Counted from the first letter of the stretch, positions 50,441 through 61,932 are shown. The stretch is 64,000 bases of DNA from Xenophilus arseniciresistens (GCF_028023875.1 NZ_JAQIPB010000003.1:62001-126000); one strand, 5' to 3'. Made by a program: numbers and translations. The notes: generated by a model from the sequence alone, not told the origin.

Positions 50441-51685
50441 TCAAACGCGCCGGAACACCAGGGTGCCGTTGGTGCCGCCAAAGCCGAAGTTGTTCTTCAC
50501 GGCCACGTCGATCTTCATGTCCCGCGCCTCGTTGGCGCAGTAGTCCAGGTCGCATTCCGGGTCCTGGTTGAAGATGTTGATGGTCGGCGGGCTCTTCTGC
50601 TCATGCAGCGCGAGCACCGTGAACACCGACTCGATGCCGCCCGCGCCACCCAGCAGGTGACCGGTCATGGACTTGGTGGAGTTCACGACCAGCTTCTTCG
50701 CATGGGCGCCAAAGGCGTTCTTGATGGCATTGGTTTCGTTCAGGTCGCCCAGCGGCGTCGAGGTGCCATGCGCATTGAGGTAGTGCACCTCATCGGCATT
50801 GACGCCCGCATTGCGCAGCGCCGCTTCCATGGAACGGCGCGGGCCGTCCACGTTGGGCGCCGTCATGTGGAAGGCGTCGGCACTCATGCCGAAGCCCGAC
50901 AGCTCGGCATAGATCTTGGCGCCGCGCGCCTTGGCATGCTCGTACTCCTCGAGCACCAGCACGCCTGCGCCCTCGCCCAGCACGAAGCCGTCGCGGTCCT
51001 TGTCCCAGGGGCGGGAGGCCGTGGCCGGATCGTCGTTGCGCGTGCTCAGGGCGCGCGCGGCCGCGAAGCCGCCCATGCCCAGCGGCGACACGGTGGATTC
51101 GGCACCGCCAGCCACCATCACGTCGGCATCGCCGGCCTGGATCATCCGCGCCGACATGCCGATGGCATGAAGACCCGTCGTGCAGGCCGTCACGATGGCG
51201 ATGTTCGGCCCCGTGAAGCCGTACTTTATGGACAGGTGCCCGGAGATCATGTTGATGATCGAGGCGGGCACGAAGAACGGAGAGATGCGTCGCGGTCCAC
51301 GCGCCGTCATCTCGCCATGGGTCTCTTCGATCAGCGGCAGGCCGCCGATGCCGGAGCCGATGTTGCAGCCAATGCGAAATGCCTGCTCAGGACTCAGCGC
51401 ATCGCCCGTGGGCAAGCCTGCGTCCTGAACGGCCTGAATGCCTGCAGCCAGGCCGAGATGGATGAAGCGGTCCATATGACGCGCTTCCTTCTCGGTGATG
51501 TACTGCGTGATGTCGAAATCCCGGACCTGGCCGGCGAAGCGGCAGGACAGATTGCTGGCATCAAAGCGCGTGACAGTCTCGATGCCCGACTTGCCCGCGA
51601 GCAAGTTCGTCCAGCTGTCGGCAACGGTGTTTCCGACCGGGGAGATGCAACCGAGGCCGGTCACGACAACGCGGCGTGAGCTCAT
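50441..51685 (-). CDS. fabF: 3-oxoacyl-ACP synthase II (KAS II)
   Basis: A 414-residue condensing enzyme extending acyl-ACP with malonyl-ACP. Cys168 in [12 protein letters not shown] is the nucleophile, and the two catalytic His lie in [12 protein letters not shown] and [16 protein letters not shown]. It is the last gene of the fatty-acid cluster, 111 bases after acpP. Confidence 0.98.
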   Translation of the reverse strand: MSSRRVVVTGLGCISPVGNTVADSWTNLLAGKSGIETVTRFDASNLSCRFAGQVRDFDITQYITEKEARHMDRFIHLGLAAGIQAVQDAGLPTGDALSPEQAFRIGCNIGSGIGGLPLIEETHGEMTARGPRRISPFFVPASIINMISGHLSIKYGFTGPNIAIVTACTTGLHAIGMSARMIQAGDADVMVAGGAESTVSPLGMGGFAAARALSTRNDDPATASRPWDKDRDGFVLGEGAGVLVLEEYEHAKARGAKIYAELSGFGMSADAFHMTAPNVDGPRRSMEAALRNAGVNADEVHYLNAHGTSTPLGDLNETNAIKNAFGAHAKKLVVNSTKSMTGHLLGGAGGIESVFTVLALHEQKSPPTINIFNQDPECDLDYCANEARDMKIDVAVKNNFGFGGTNGTLVFRRV

Positions 51686-51796
51686 GCCGGCAAACCTTTC
51701 AAGGAGGAAGGAGGTCGTGGGAAGAATCTGCCGGACGCCAGGTGGGCGCCGCAGACAGCTCTGGCAGACAGGGGCAGGCCAGCCGCCCTGCTGCGA

Positions 51797-52886
<1,090 letters not shown>

Positions 52887-52903
52887 GACTGTGCTCTTTG
52901 GGT

Positions 52904-53857
52904 TCAGGCCGCCAGCAGCTCGCGCGTCTGCGCCAGCGAAGCCGGGTCGAAGATGGCGCCGTTGCCCAGCTCGGGCGCGATGCGCTTGGCCATGCCGGCC
53001 AGCACCTTGCCCGGCCCGCATTCGATGATCGCGCCCACGCCCCGGGCCTGCAGGGCCTGCATGCTTTCGACCCAGCGCACAGGGCCCGCCGCCTGACGCA
53101 CCAGCGCCTCGCGGATGCGCGCAGGGTCGGTCTCGGTCGCCACGTCGATGTTGTTGAGCACCGGGATCTGCGGCGCGGCCAGCTCCAGCGTGGCCAGGCG
53201 CGCGCGCAGCGCCTCGGCCGCCGGCTTCATCAGGCTCGAATGGAACGGTGCCGACACCGGCAGCAGCAGCGCACGCTTGGCGCCCTGCGCCTTGAGCACC
53301 TCGCAGGCCTTGTCCACGGCCGCCTTGCTGCCCGCGATCACGGTCTGCATCGGATCGTTGAAGTTCACGGCCTCGACCACCTCGGCGCTGCCGGCGCCAA
53401 AACTGGCCGTCACCTCGGCGCAGCCTGCCTTGACCTGATCGGCCGCCATGCCCAGCACGGCCGCCATGGCGCCGGTGCCCACGGGCACGGCTTCCTGCAT
53501 GGCCTGGGCGCGGAAGCGCACCAGCGGCGCCGCCTGTGCCAGCGTCAGCACGCCCGAAGCGACCAGGGCCGAATACTCGCCCAGCGAATGGCCGGCCACG
53601 ATGGCCGGCAGCGCGCCGCCTTCGGCACGCCAGGCACGCCAGGCGGCCACGGCGGCGACCAGCATCACGGGCTGCGTGTTGGTGGTCAGCGCCAGCGCTT
53701 CCTTGGGGCCTTCATGGATCAGCTTGGCCACGTCCTCGCCCAGCGCTTCGGAGGCCTCGGCCAGCGCCTCGCGCACGGCCGGATGGTCGCCCCAGGCATC
53801 GAGCATGCCGACGGCCTGCGAGCCCTGGCCGGGAAAGACAAAAGCAAAGGAAGTCAT
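52904..53857 (-). CDS. fabD: Malonyl-CoA:ACP transacylase
   Basis: A 317-residue enzyme loading malonate onto ACP. It starts FAFVFPGQGSQAVGML, Ser91 in GHSLGEY is the nucleophile, and the partner His is in VSAPFHSSLM. It lies between fabH and fabG in the cluster. Confidence 0.98.
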   Translation of the reverse strand: MTSFAFVFPGQGSQAVGMLDAWGDHPAVREALAEASEALGEDVAKLIHEGPKEALALTTNTQPVMLVAAVAAWRAWRAEGGALPAIVAGHSLGEYSALVASGVLTLAQAAPLVRFRAQAMQEAVPVGTGAMAAVLGMAADQVKAGCAEVTASFGAGSAEVVEAVNFNDPMQTVIAGSKAAVDKACEVLKAQGAKRALLLPVSAPFHSSLMKPAAEALRARLATLELAAPQIPVLNNIDVATETDPARIREALVRQAAGPVRWVESMQALQARGVGAIIECGPGKVLAGMAKRIAPELGNGAIFDPASLAQTRELLAA

Positions 53858-53929
53858 CGTGTGTGTGTCTCCTACAAGCAGGAAGAAGCCGATCGGCCGC
53901 GGCGGCGACGCGCCCCGCAGCCGCTGCCA

Positions 53930-54907
53930 CTACAGCGTCAGCAGCACCGCGCCCCAGGTGAAGCCGCCGCCCACGCCCTCGAGCATGACAGTGTCACCCT
54001 TGTTCACGCGACCGCTGCGCACCGCCGCGTCCAGCGCCAGCGGAATGGAGGCGGCCGAGGTGTTGCCATGCTCGTCCACGGTCACGATCAGCTTGTCCAG
54101 CGGCAGCTTCAGCTTCTTGGCCGTGCCCTGCATGATGCGGATGTTGGCCTGGTGCGGGATCAGCCAGTCGATGTCGGCGTCGGTCTTGCCGGCCTTGGCC
54201 AGCGTGGCCCGCGCCGCGTCTTCGAGCACGCGCACGGCCAGCTTGAACACGGCCTGACCGTCCATCTTGAGCAGGGGGCTGCCCAGCACCTGCCCACCCG
54301 ACACATGGCCAGGCGTGCACAGAATGCCCACGTGCGAGCCGTCCGCATGCAGGTCGCTGGCCAGGATGCCGGGCGTGTCGCTGGCTTCCAGCACCACGGC
54401 GCCGGCGCCATCGCCGAACAGCACGCAGGTGGTGCGGTCGTTGAAATCGAGGATGCGCGAGAAGACCTCTGCGCCCACCACCAGCGCGCATCTGGCGCCG
54501 CCGGTGCGGATCATGGCGTCGGCCACGGTCAGCGCATAGACGAAACCGCTGCACACGGCCTGCACGTCGAAGGCCGGGCAGCCGGCAATGCCCAGCTTGT
54601 TCTGCAGGATGGCGGCCGACGAAGGGAAGACCATGTCCGGCGTCGAGGTCGCGACGATGATCAGGTCCACCTCGCTGGCCCGGCGACCGGCGGCTTCCAG
54701 CGCCTGGCGGCAGGCCGGTAGCGCCAGATCGCTGCTGGTCACATCAGGCGCGGCGAAGTGGCGCGCGCGAATGCCCGTGCGTTCGACGATCCACTCATCG
54801 GAGGTCTCGATGCCGCGCTGCGCCAGTTCGCGGGCCAGATCGTCGTTGGTCACTCGGCGCTCGGGCAGATGGCTGCCGGTGCCGGTGATGCGGGAAAAGA
54901 GGGTCAT
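53930..54907 (-). CDS. fabH: 3-oxoacyl-ACP synthase III (KAS III)
   Basis: A 325-residue enzyme starting fatty-acid synthesis from acetyl-CoA and malonyl-ACP. Cys119 is in [13 protein letters not shown], the His in [11 protein letters not shown] and the Asn in [11 protein letters not shown]. Its ATG shares one base with the plsX stop (TGATG at 54905-54909), so translation is coupled. Confidence 0.98.
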   Translation of the reverse strand: MTLFSRITGTGSHLPERRVTNDDLARELAQRGIETSDEWIVERTGIRARHFAAPDVTSSDLALPACRQALEAAGRRASEVDLIIVATSTPDMVFPSSAAILQNKLGIAGCPAFDVQAVCSGFVYALTVADAMIRTGGARCALVVGAEVFSRILDFNDRTTCVLFGDGAGAVVLEASDTPGILASDLHADGSHVGILCTPGHVSGGQVLGSPLLKMDGQAVFKLAVRVLEDAARATLAKAGKTDADIDWLIPHQANIRIMQGTAKKLKLPLDKLIVTVDEHGNTSAASIPLALDAAVRSGRVNKGDTVMLEGVGGGFTWGAVLLTL

Positions 54908-56007
54908 CAGGGATGCGTGGCTGCCGCGGCTTCGGGAGCGGGCACTGGCGCCGAGCGCGCCAGCAGAGGCGCGGCTCGCGCGATGCGCTCTTGCACGCGG
55001 TCAAGCAGGTTGTTGCGGGCGGCATCATAAGCCCGATCCAGGGCATGGCCGAAAGCCCACTCGTCGGCCGAGCCGTGGCTCTTGAACACCAGGCCGCGCA
55101 GGCCCAACAGCGCGGCGCCGTTGTAGCGGCGGTGATCCAGCCGGCCCTTGAGCGCCTTGAGCACCGGGTAGGCCACCACGGCCGCCAGCTTGCTCAGCAC
55201 CCCGCGCGAGAACTCCTGGCGCATGAAGTCCACGATCATGGACGCCACGCCTTCGGTCGCCTTGAGCGCGATGTTGCCGACGAAACCGTCGCACACCACG
55301 ATCTCCGTGGTGCCCTTGAAGATGTCGTTGCCTTCCACGTTGCCGTGGAAGTTCAGTGCGCCCGCGCGCCCGGCTTCCTGCAGCAGCAGGCTGGCTTTCT
55401 TGATGGTTTCGCTGCCCTTGATGGCTTCTTCGCCCACATTGAGCAGGCCCACCGTGGGCGTTTCGTTGCCCGTGAGCGCAGACACCAGGGCCGAGCCCAG
55501 CACGGCGAACTGCAGCAGGTCTTCGGCGTCGCAATCCACGTTGGCGCCCAGGTCCAGCACCGTGGTGGCGCCGCCCTTGCCGTTGGGCAGTTGCGGGGCG
55601 ATGGCCGGCCGGTCGATGCCTTCGAGGGTTTTGAGCAGATAGCGCGCGATGGCCATCAGCGCGCCGGTGTTGCCTGCAGAAATGGCGGCCTGCGCAGCGC
55701 CATCCTTGACCTGCTGGATGGCCACGCGCATCGAAGAATCCTTCTTCTTGCGCAAGGCGATCTCGACCGGATCGTCCATGCCCACCACTTCGCTCGCGGC
55801 CACCACAGTGGCGCGCGGATGCGAGAAGGCGGCCAGCGCCTCGAGCCTGCCCACCAGCACGAGGCGCGCGTCGGGGTGGCGCTCCAGGAAGGCGCGGCAG
55901 GCCGACAGCGTCACGCCCGGCCCGTGGTCACCACCCATGCAGTCCACCGCCAGCGTGATGCCAGCCGGCGTGGGCGCGGAATCTGAAGAAGAAAGGTCGA
56001 GACTCAT
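54907..56007 (-). CDS. plsX: Phosphate acyltransferase PlsX
   Basis: A 366-residue enzyme making acyl-phosphate from acyl-ACP for phospholipid synthesis. Signatures are [17 protein letters not shown] near the N-terminus, [15 protein letters not shown] and [14 protein letters not shown] 56005-56007 is preferred over the adjacent TTG. It links rpmF to fabH as in most proteobacteria. Confidence 0.97.
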   Translation of the reverse strand: MSLDLSSSDSAPTPAGITLAVDCMGGDHGPGVTLSACRAFLERHPDARLVLVGRLEALAAFSHPRATVVAASEVVGMDDPVEIALRKKKDSSMRVAIQQVKDGAAQAAISAGNTGALMAIARYLLKTLEGIDRPAIAPQLPNGKGGATTVLDLGANVDCDAEDLLQFAVLGSALVSALTGNETPTVGLLNVGEEAIKGSETIKKASLLLQEAGRAGALNFHGNVEGNDIFKGTTEIVVCDGFVGNIALKATEGVASMIVDFMRQEFSRGVLSKLAAVVAYPVLKALKGRLDHRRYNGAALLGLRGLVFKSHGSADEWAFGHALDRAYDAARNNLLDRVQERIARAAPLLARSAPVPAPEAAAATHP

Positions 56008-56068
56008 CAAAACAAAGGCCCGCAGCTACAAAGGAGGTAGCTCGGGCCTCGGCCTTGAAAGGACTGGA

Positions 56069-56251
56069 TCAGGCTTCAGCCTTGGTCTTCAGAACCTTGC
56101 GGCCACGGTAGAAACCGTTGGGGCTGATGTGGTGACGCAGATGCGTTTCGCCGGTGGTGGGTTCTACGGCGATGCCGGGCGTGCCCAGTGCGTTGTGCGA
56201 ACGGTGCATGCCACGCTTGGAGGGCGACTTCTTGTTTTGCTGAACGGCCAT
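56069..56251 (-). CDS. rpmF: Large ribosomal subunit protein bL32
   Basis: A 60-residue basic protein of the 50S subunit. It starts [20 protein letters not shown], diagnostic of bL32. It heads the rpmF-plsX-fabH run, so ribosome and lipid synthesis share a transcript. CAGGAG precedes the ATG. Confidence 0.98.
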   Translation of the reverse strand: MAVQQNKKSPSKRGMHRSHNALGTPGIAVEPTTGETHLRHHISPNGFYRGRKVLKTKAEA

Positions 56252-56484
56252 GATCGGCTCCTGCTAATTCGGTAAAGAGTGAGTGGGTGCCGCGCGACCG
56301 CTCATCGATCCGGCCCCGCCCTGCCCACGAATGGACACGGCTTCGGCCGGCAGATCGGGGCTGGCCCCGCCTTTGGCACCGGACCTGCCCCTGTGAAGAC
56401 CTTCCGGGCCTGCGCTGCAACGAGTGACTGCGCAATGCCTTTGCTGGAAGTCCTGCGAGCCGGCAGGCGCGCGCGAAGCCCACG

Positions 56485-56490
56485 ATTATA
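56485..56490 (-). promoter_or_regulatory. Likely -10 of the rpmF promoter (TATAAT, minus strand)
   Basis: A consensus TATAAT lies between yceD and rpmF. Transcription would start near 56478, giving a GC-rich leader of about 225 bases before rpmF. The -35 region is weak. Confidence 0.55.
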
Positions 56491-56536
56491 TGCCGAGTGG
56501 GGACGGGGGCGCCAGCCCCTGCTGACGCACGACCGG

Positions 56537-57091
56537 TCAGCCCGGTCCGCCGGGCTTTTTCTTGAGCTGCGCCAGCGCGGCAAAGGGATTGGGGCGCTCG
56601 GCCTGCGCGGCTTCGAAATCCTCATCCTGAACCGACATGGGCACTTCGGTCGGGCAATGCGCATGGCGCGGAGCCACCGGCATCTCCATCAGCAATTCGT
56701 CCTCGACCAGCTCACGCAGGTCGAAGCTCTTGCTGATCACCAGCACGTCCTCCTCGGCATCCTCGTCCTCCAGGGCCGCGGTTTCCTCGTCGGCCACGAA
56801 ACGGAACCAGCGCTGCGCCTGCAGCTCCGCAGCCAGGGGCTGCAGGCAGCGCTGGCAGGTCAGCGGGAGGGTGGCCTCGGCCTGCACATGCAGCCAGGGC
56901 GTGGCCGCGCCGCCACTGTCGCTGCGCCACTCGCCCTGCGCGCGCCACTGCACGCCCGAAGGCAGGTCGCTGCTGGCGGCCTCGGCCTGCAGCCGCTCGA
57001 AGGCGCGCAGGGGCTCGCTGGCCTCCAGCAGCGCGCCCGCCTGCGCAAAGGCCGCCACATCCAGGCGGCTGGCATCGAAATCCTTTTTCAT
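56537..57091 (-). CDS. yceD: YceD family protein (DUF177)
   Basis: A 184-residue protein of the YceD family, conserved next to rpmF. The CxxC pair Cys79/Cys82 (TCQRCLQPL) and the acidic stretch DEDAEEDVLVI are typical. In E. coli and plants the family is linked to 23S rRNA accumulation. It is divergent from the Maf gene. Confidence 0.94.
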   Translation of the reverse strand: MKKDFDASRLDVAAFAQAGALLEASEPLRAFERLQAEAASSDLPSGVQWRAQGEWRSDSGGAATPWLHVQAEATLPLTCQRCLQPLAAELQAQRWFRFVADEETAALEDEDAEEDVLVISKSFDLRELVEDELLMEMPVAPRHAHCPTEVPMSVQDEDFEAAQAERPNPFAALAQLKKKPGGPG

Positions 57092-57188
57092 GGGGGCAGT
57101 CTACGCGCCAGCGGGCCCAGCCCGGCCCCGCATCGCAGGACAGCCACACGGCCCGCGCGCGTCACGGTGCGCGACGAAAATGCGCGCC

Positions 57189-57770
57189 ATGCAAAGAACC
57201 GTGATCCTTGGCTCCACCTCGCGCTACCGCCGCGGCCTGATGGAGCGCCTGCAGATGCCCTTCGAAGTCCACGCACCCGAAGTCGATGAAAGCCCCCTGC
57301 CCGGCGAGGCGCCGGCCGCGCTGGCCGCGCGCCTGGCCCTGGCCAAGGCCCGCGCGGTGGCCCGGCGCTTTCCCGAGGCGGTGGTGATCGGTTCGGACCA
57401 GGTGGCCGACCTGGACGGCGAGGCCCTGGGCAAGCCCGGCGACCATGCGCGCGCGGTGGCTCAGTTGCAGCGCATGCGCGGGCGCACGCTGGTGTTCCAG
57501 ACGGCGCTGGCGGTGGTCTGCGAAGCCAGCTGTTTCGTCCAGCAGGACCTGGCGCCCGTGCGCGTGGTGTTCCGCGAACTCAGCGATGCCGCCATCGAGC
57601 AGTACCTGCGCGCCGAGCAGCCCTACGACTGCGCCGGCAGCGCCAAGAGCGAAGGCCTGGGCATCGCGCTGCTCGACGCCATCGACAGCGACGACCCCAC
57701 GGCGCTGGTGGGCCTGCCGCTGATCCGCACCTGCCGCATGCTGCGCGCGGCCGGCATCGCCCTGCTCTGA
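57189..57770 (+). CDS. yceF: Maf-like nucleotide pyrophosphatase, YceF type
   Basis: A 193-residue Maf protein that hydrolyses non-canonical nucleotides; the YceF group prefers 7-methyl-GTP. Signatures are ILGSTSRYRRGLMERL with the Ser/Arg site, VDES, IGSDQVADLDGE and CAGSAKSEGLGIALL, the last closest to YceF rather than YhdE. The ATG at 57189 fits the family. The next gene follows 9 bases later. Confidence 0.95.
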   Translation: MQRTVILGSTSRYRRGLMERLQMPFEVHAPEVDESPLPGEAPAALAARLALAKARAVARRFPEAVVIGSDQVADLDGEALGKPGDHARAVAQLQRMRGRTLVFQTALAVVCEASCFVQQDLAPVRVVFRELSDAAIEQYLRAEQPYDCAGSAKSEGLGIALLDAIDSDDPTALVGLPLIRTCRMLRAAGIALL

Positions 57771-57779
57771 ACGGGCACG

Positions 57780-58547
57780 ATGGCCACGCTCTACCTCGTT
57801 CCCGCGCCGCTGGATTTCGGCTGCGAGACCCAGACCCCCATCGCCGACGTGTTGCCGCACGCCACGCTGGCCGCGGCCGCGGGGCTCACGCACTGGATCT
57901 GCGAAAACGCCAAGAGCGCGCGCGCCGTGCTCAAGCGCATCGACGTCGTGGTGCCGCTGGCCGCGCCGCTGCAGGCCCAGATCATTCAGGAACTGCCGCG
58001 CGCGGTGCACAAGAAAGGCGACCACGCGGGCAGTGCCGGCGCCGCGCCCTTCGATGCGCGCACGCTGCTGGCGCCGCTGGCGGCGGGGCAGGACATGGGC
58101 CTGATCAGCGAAGCCGGCATGCCCGCGGTGGCCGACCCCGGCAGCGCAGTGGTGCGGGCCGCGCACGCCATGGGCGCTGCGGTGGTGCCGCTGGTGGGGC
58201 CGGTCTCGCTGCTGCTGGCGCTGGCCGCCAGCGGCCTCAATGGCCAGAACTTCGCCTTCGTGGGCTATCTGCCGCAGGATGCGTCCGCGCGCCAGCAGCG
58301 CATCCGCGAGCTTGAAGCCCTGGCCCTGCGCACGGGACAGACCCAGTTGTTCATCGAAACGCCTTATCGCAACGCCGCCGTACATGACGCGCTGCTGGCC
58401 ACCCTGCAGCCCGGCACCCGGCTGGCCGAAGCCGCCGGGCTGACCCTGGCGCAGGCCAGCATCCTCAGCGACAGCATCCAGGGCTGGCGCCGCCGGCCGG
58501 CGCCCACGCATCACCGGCTGCCCACGGTCTTTGCCATCGGTGCCTGA
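57780..58547 (+). CDS. Tetrapyrrole methylase-family protein, RsmI-like
   Basis: A 255-residue SAM-dependent methyltransferase-like protein related to RsmI (16S rRNA C1402 2'-O-methylation). Visible blocks are LYLVPAPLDF, ENAKSARAVLKRI, GLISEAGMPAVADPGSAVV and PLVGPVSLLLALAASG. The spacing and variant residues differ from canonical RsmI (which has DAGTPLISDPG), so it is probably a paralogue with its own substrate. It lies 9 bases after yceF. Confidence 0.87.
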   Translation: MATLYLVPAPLDFGCETQTPIADVLPHATLAAAAGLTHWICENAKSARAVLKRIDVVVPLAAPLQAQIIQELPRAVHKKGDHAGSAGAAPFDARTLLAPLAAGQDMGLISEAGMPAVADPGSAVVRAAHAMGAAVVPLVGPVSLLLALAASGLNGQNFAFVGYLPQDASARQQRIRELEALALRTGQTQLFIETPYRNAAVHDALLATLQPGTRLAEAAGLTLAQASILSDSIQGWRRRPAPTHHRLPTVFAIGA

Positions 58548-58598
58548 CGCGATCGCCTTTTTTCGCGCCTGCATGCGCACTTCCTTTTCCCTTCTGAC

Positions 58599-59744
58599 TT
58601 GAACACCTCCGCTTCCCTGCACACCGCGACCCGCTGGGCCGCACGCAACCAGTTCTTCTGCTCGGGCTTCATCTTTGCGACCTGGGGCGTCCACATCCCT
58701 ACCGTCAAGGCGCACTACGGGCTGGACGAAGCCACGCTGGGCCTGGCCATGCTGGCGGCCGGCTTCGGCGCCCTGTTCGGCCTCACGCGCGCCAGCCGCT
58801 GGATCGCGCGCTTCGGCGCCGGCCCCTGCGCCCGCCTGAGCGGGGCGGTCTACGCCCTGCTGCTGGCGGGGCTGCTGGCCATGCCCGGCTACGCAGGCCT
58901 GCTGGCGCTGCTGGCGGTCTTCGGCGTGGTCACCAGCGTGTTCGACGTGGCCATCAACACCGAAGCCGCGCAGATCGAACTGCTGCAAGGCCAGCCGCTG
59001 ATGAGCGGCATGCACGGGATGTTCAGCCTGGGCGGCATGGTGGGCGCCATGAGTGGCAGCGCCGCGCTGGCGGCCGGCCTCGGGGCCACCGCGCATCTGC
59101 TGGCGGTGGCGCTGCTGGTGGCCGCAGCCATCGGGGGCCTGGGCCACTGGATGCTGCCGGCGCGCCACACGCAGTCGGCGGCCACCCAGGAGGGCTTTCG
59201 CCTGCCCCGCGGCGCGCTGGTGGTGCTGGGCGTGCTGGCCGCGCTGGGGCTGATCGCCGAAGGCGCCATGTACGACTGGAGCGTGCTGTACCTGCAGCAG
59301 GAACTGGGCAGCCCGCAGGAGCAGGCGGCGCTGGCCTACGCCAGCTTCTCGGCCGCGATGGCGGCTGCGCGTTTCGGCGGCGATGCGCTGCGTGCGCGCT
59401 TCGACGCCGCGGTGCTGGTACGCGGCAGCGCGTTGCTCGCCGCCGCGGCCATGACGCTGGTGCTGCTGACCGATTCACCCTGGATCGCGCTGGCCGGCTG
59501 TGCCGGCGTGGGCATCGGCTTTGCCAACGTGGTGCCGGTGCTGTTCGCCGCCGCGGCGCGCGTGCCGGGCATCGAGCCGGCTCGCGGCATTGCGGCTGTT
59601 TCTGCTGCGGCCTACCTGGGCTTCATGGCCGGCCCGCCGCTGATCGGGCTGGTCGCGCGCGTCAGTTCGCTGACGCTGGCACTGGGCGTGGTGGTGCTGT
59701 TCGCGCTGGCACTGGCCGTCTCGGCCAGGCACGCGCGCGCCTGA
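58599..59744 (+). CDS. MFS transporter, YbjJ-like
   Basis: A 381-residue major facilitator with about 12 membrane helices, beginning RNQFFCSGFIFATWGVHIP. Hydrophobic segments are Ala/Leu/Gly-rich throughout. The substrate is not predictable. It starts at TTG 58599-58601; no ATG lies between the upstream stop and the first helix, so a TTG start is the best choice. sppA is convergent, 7 bases away. Confidence 0.85.
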   Translation: MNTSASLHTATRWAARNQFFCSGFIFATWGVHIPTVKAHYGLDEATLGLAMLAAGFGALFGLTRASRWIARFGAGPCARLSGAVYALLLAGLLAMPGYAGLLALLAVFGVVTSVFDVAINTEAAQIELLQGQPLMSGMHGMFSLGGMVGAMSGSAALAAGLGATAHLLAVALLVAAAIGGLGHWMLPARHTQSAATQEGFRLPRGALVVLGVLAALGLIAEGAMYDWSVLYLQQELGSPQEQAALAYASFSAAMAAARFGGDALRARFDAAVLVRGSALLAAAAMTLVLLTDSPWIALAGCAGVGIGFANVVPVLFAAAARVPGIEPARGIAAVSAAAYLGFMAGPPLIGLVARVSSLTLALGVVVLFALALAVSARHARA

Positions 59745-59751
59745 ACACCGC

Positions 59752-60798
59752 TCAGCGCACCGCGGGCGTGGACTGCAGCGCGCGCACCGTGGCCGCGCCC
59801 GCAGCCGCGCCGAAGCGCTTGGCCAGGCGCTCTGCCACGTTTTCGCGGCGCGTGTAGTCGATGATTTCCTCGGCCTTGAGCACGTCGCGGGCCACGAATT
59901 CAACGCTGCCCAGCTTGTCGGCCAGGCCCAGTTCCACGGCCTGCTGGCCGGTCCAGAACAAGCCGCTGAACAGGCCCGGCGTGTCGGCCTTCAGGCGATC
60001 GCCGCGGCCCTTTTTCACCACGTCGATGAACTGGGCGTGGATCTGGTCGAGCATCTGCTGCGCATGCGCGCGCTGGGCTTCGCTCACGGGGCTGAACGGG
60101 TCCAGGAAGCCCTTGTTCTCGCCCGAGGTCATCAGGCGGCGTTCCACCCCCAGCTTTTCCATGGTGCCGGTGAAGCCGAAGCCGTCCATCAGCACGCCGA
60201 TGCTGCCCACCAGGCTGGCCTTGTCGACGAAGATCTCGTCGGCCGCCGCCGCGATGTAGTAGGCCGCCGAGGCGCAGCTTTCTTCCACCACCACATACAC
60301 CGGCTTGTTGTGCTTGGCGCGCAGGCGCTTGATCTCGTCATGGATGATGCCGGCCTGCACGGGGCTGCCGCCGGGCGAGTTGATGAGCAGCACCACGCCC
60401 TTGGAGCCCGCGTCCTCGAAGGCGCTGCGCATGGCGGCCACGATGTGCTCGGCGCTGACATCCGAATCGCCGGCGATGGCGCCCTCGATCTCGACCACCG
60501 CCGTGTGCGGCGTGGTGTTCACCGTGGTGCTGGGCGCGCGCGAGAGACCCAGCCAGACCAGCGCCACGAAAAAGGCCAGCCAGGCCAGACGCACGAAGGT
60601 CTTCCAGCGGCGCGCGGCGCGTTGTTCCTTGATTGCGGCGAAGGCCAGCTTCTCGAGCGTGGCGCGCTCCCAGCCGGGCTTGGAGGTGGGGTCGTTGTTC
60701 ACAGGGGATGCAGGTGCGGTGAAAGGCGCCGGCGCAGCCGGCGTGGGAAGCGGATCGGGGCCGAAGCCCGCGGGCTCGCGTCGGTCAGGGTCGCTCAT
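59752..60798 (-). CDS. sppA: Signal peptide peptidase SppA-type S49 protease
   Basis: A 348-residue membrane-bound serine protease that digests released signal peptides. A Pro-rich N-terminus leads to one membrane helix (about 69-86). The S49 domain has LLINSPGGSPVQAG, the nucleophile Ser177 in CASAAYYIAAAAD and VGSIGVLM. It is the short, single-domain form. The start ATG is 60798. It follows the Rieske gene on the same strand. Confidence 0.93.
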   Translation of the reverse strand: MSDPDRREPAGFGPDPLPTPAAPAPFTAPASPVNNDPTSKPGWERATLEKLAFAAIKEQRAARRWKTFVRLAWLAFFVALVWLGLSRAPSTTVNTTPHTAVVEIEGAIAGDSDVSAEHIVAAMRSAFEDAGSKGVVLLINSPGGSPVQAGIIHDEIKRLRAKHNKPVYVVVEESCASAAYYIAAAADEIFVDKASLVGSIGVLMDGFGFTGTMEKLGVERRLMTSGENKGFLDPFSPVSEAQRAHAQQMLDQIHAQFIDVVKKGRGDRLKADTPGLFSGLFWTGQQAVELGLADKLGSVEFVARDVLKAEEIIDYTRRENVAERLAKRFGAAAGAATVRALQSTPAVR

Positions 60799-60827
60799 GG
60801 GGGAATCGATGGCCGCCCGTGTGGCGG

Positions 60828-61238
60828 CTAGAACTGCAGGGGCTGCAGGTTCCAGGCAGTATGCCAGTGCACCACGCCGTCCTGCTCGCTCAGGGGGATC
60901 TTGACCAGGCCGCCTCGGCAGGGGCCGCCGGCGCACTCGCCGCTGTCGGGCCGGTAGGCCGCGCCATGGGTGGCGCACAGAAGCCACTGGCCGCTGTCGT
61001 CGAAGAAGCGGTTTTCCTGGTAGTCCATCTCCATCGCCACGTGGGTGCAGCGGTTCAGGTAGGCATGCGCGCGGCCCTCGAAGCGGATGGCGAAGGCGCG
61101 GCAGCTCTGTCCGCCGTAGACCACATCGAAGGGCACGGCGCGGCCGCCCTCGACCAGATCGCGCGAATGGCACAGGGCCACGGCGGGGCCCCTGTCCTCC
61201 TCAGGCATGGGCCGGGGTGGCGGGGGGCTGGGCAGCAT
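60828..61238 (-). CDS. Rieske [2Fe-2S] domain protein
   Basis: A 136-residue protein of only a Rieske domain. The ligands are Cys64 and His66 (CTH) and Cys88 and His91 (CATH), with a short insertion between. Such proteins are small electron carriers or regulators of assembly; the partner is not evident. ATG 61236-61238 has AGGAAG upstream. It follows the Gph-like gene by 13 bases. Confidence 0.9.
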   Translation of the reverse strand: MLPSPPPPRPMPEEDRGPAVALCHSRDLVEGGRAVPFDVVYGGQSCRAFAIRFEGRAHAYLNRCTHVAMEMDYQENRFFDDSGQWLLCATHGAAYRPDSGECAGGPCRGGLVKIPLSEQDGVVHWHTAWNLQPLQF

Positions 61239-61251
61239 GGCTTCCTGCTTC

Positions 61252-61932
61252 TCAGGCGTGGGCCTGCAGCCAGGCCGAAAGATCGGGCACCGAATGCGCC
61301 ACGTGCAGGGGCGACAGCGGCGCGAAGCCTTCGGGCGTGTGGGCGCCGTAGCTCACCCCGACGCTGGCGCAACCGGCATTGAGGGCCAGCTGCAGGTCGT
61401 GCGTGGTGTCGCCGATCATCAGCGTGCGCTCGGCCGGCACCTGCAGCTCTTCCATCAACTCCAGCAGCATGCGCGGATGCGGCTTGCCGAAGGTCTCGTC
61501 GGCGGTGCGCGAGGCATCGAAGCGTTCGCGCAGGGCCACGGTGTCCAGCGCCAGGTCCAGCCCGCGGCGCGACTTGCCCGTGGCCACGGCCAGCTTGTGG
61601 CCGCGCGCACGCAAGGCGTCGAGCATGGGCAGCACGCCGTCGAAGAGCACCAGGTCGTCCTGATGGGCCAGGAAGTGGTAGCGGTAGCGCGCGCCCAGTT
61701 CGGGGTACCTGGCCGGTGGCACGTCGGGTGCGGCCTTGGCCAGGGCCTCGGCCAGGCCCAGGCCGATGACCCAGGCCGCGTCGTGGTCGGTGGGGCGGCG
61801 CCCGCCCACGTCGACCACGGCCGACTGGATGCAGCGCACGATCAGCGCCGTGGAGTCGTACAGCGTGCCATCCCAGTCGAAGGCAATCAGGTCAAAGCGG
61901 CGCGCGCGCGCCGCATCAGGCGGAAGGGTCAT
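61252..61932 (-). CDS. gph: HAD-superfamily phosphatase, Gph-like
   Basis: A 226-residue HAD-IA hydrolase. Motif I is FDWDGTLYDS with Asp19 and Asp21, motif II VATGKSRRG, and motifs III/IV GKPHPRML and IGDTTHDLQLA. It may be phosphoglycolate phosphatase, but related phosphatases look alike, so the symbol is tentative. ATG 61930-61932 lies inside the end of rluC, a 17-base overlap. Confidence 0.88.
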   Translation of the reverse strand: MTLPPDAARARRFDLIAFDWDGTLYDSTALIVRCIQSAVVDVGGRRPTDHDAAWVIGLGLAEALAKAAPDVPPARYPELGARYRYHFLAHQDDLVLFDGVLPMLDALRARGHKLAVATGKSRRGLDLALDTVALRERFDASRTADETFGKPHPRMLLELMEELQVPAERTLMIGDTTHDLQLALNAGCASVGVSYGAHTPEGFAPLSPLHVAHSVPDLSAWLQAHA

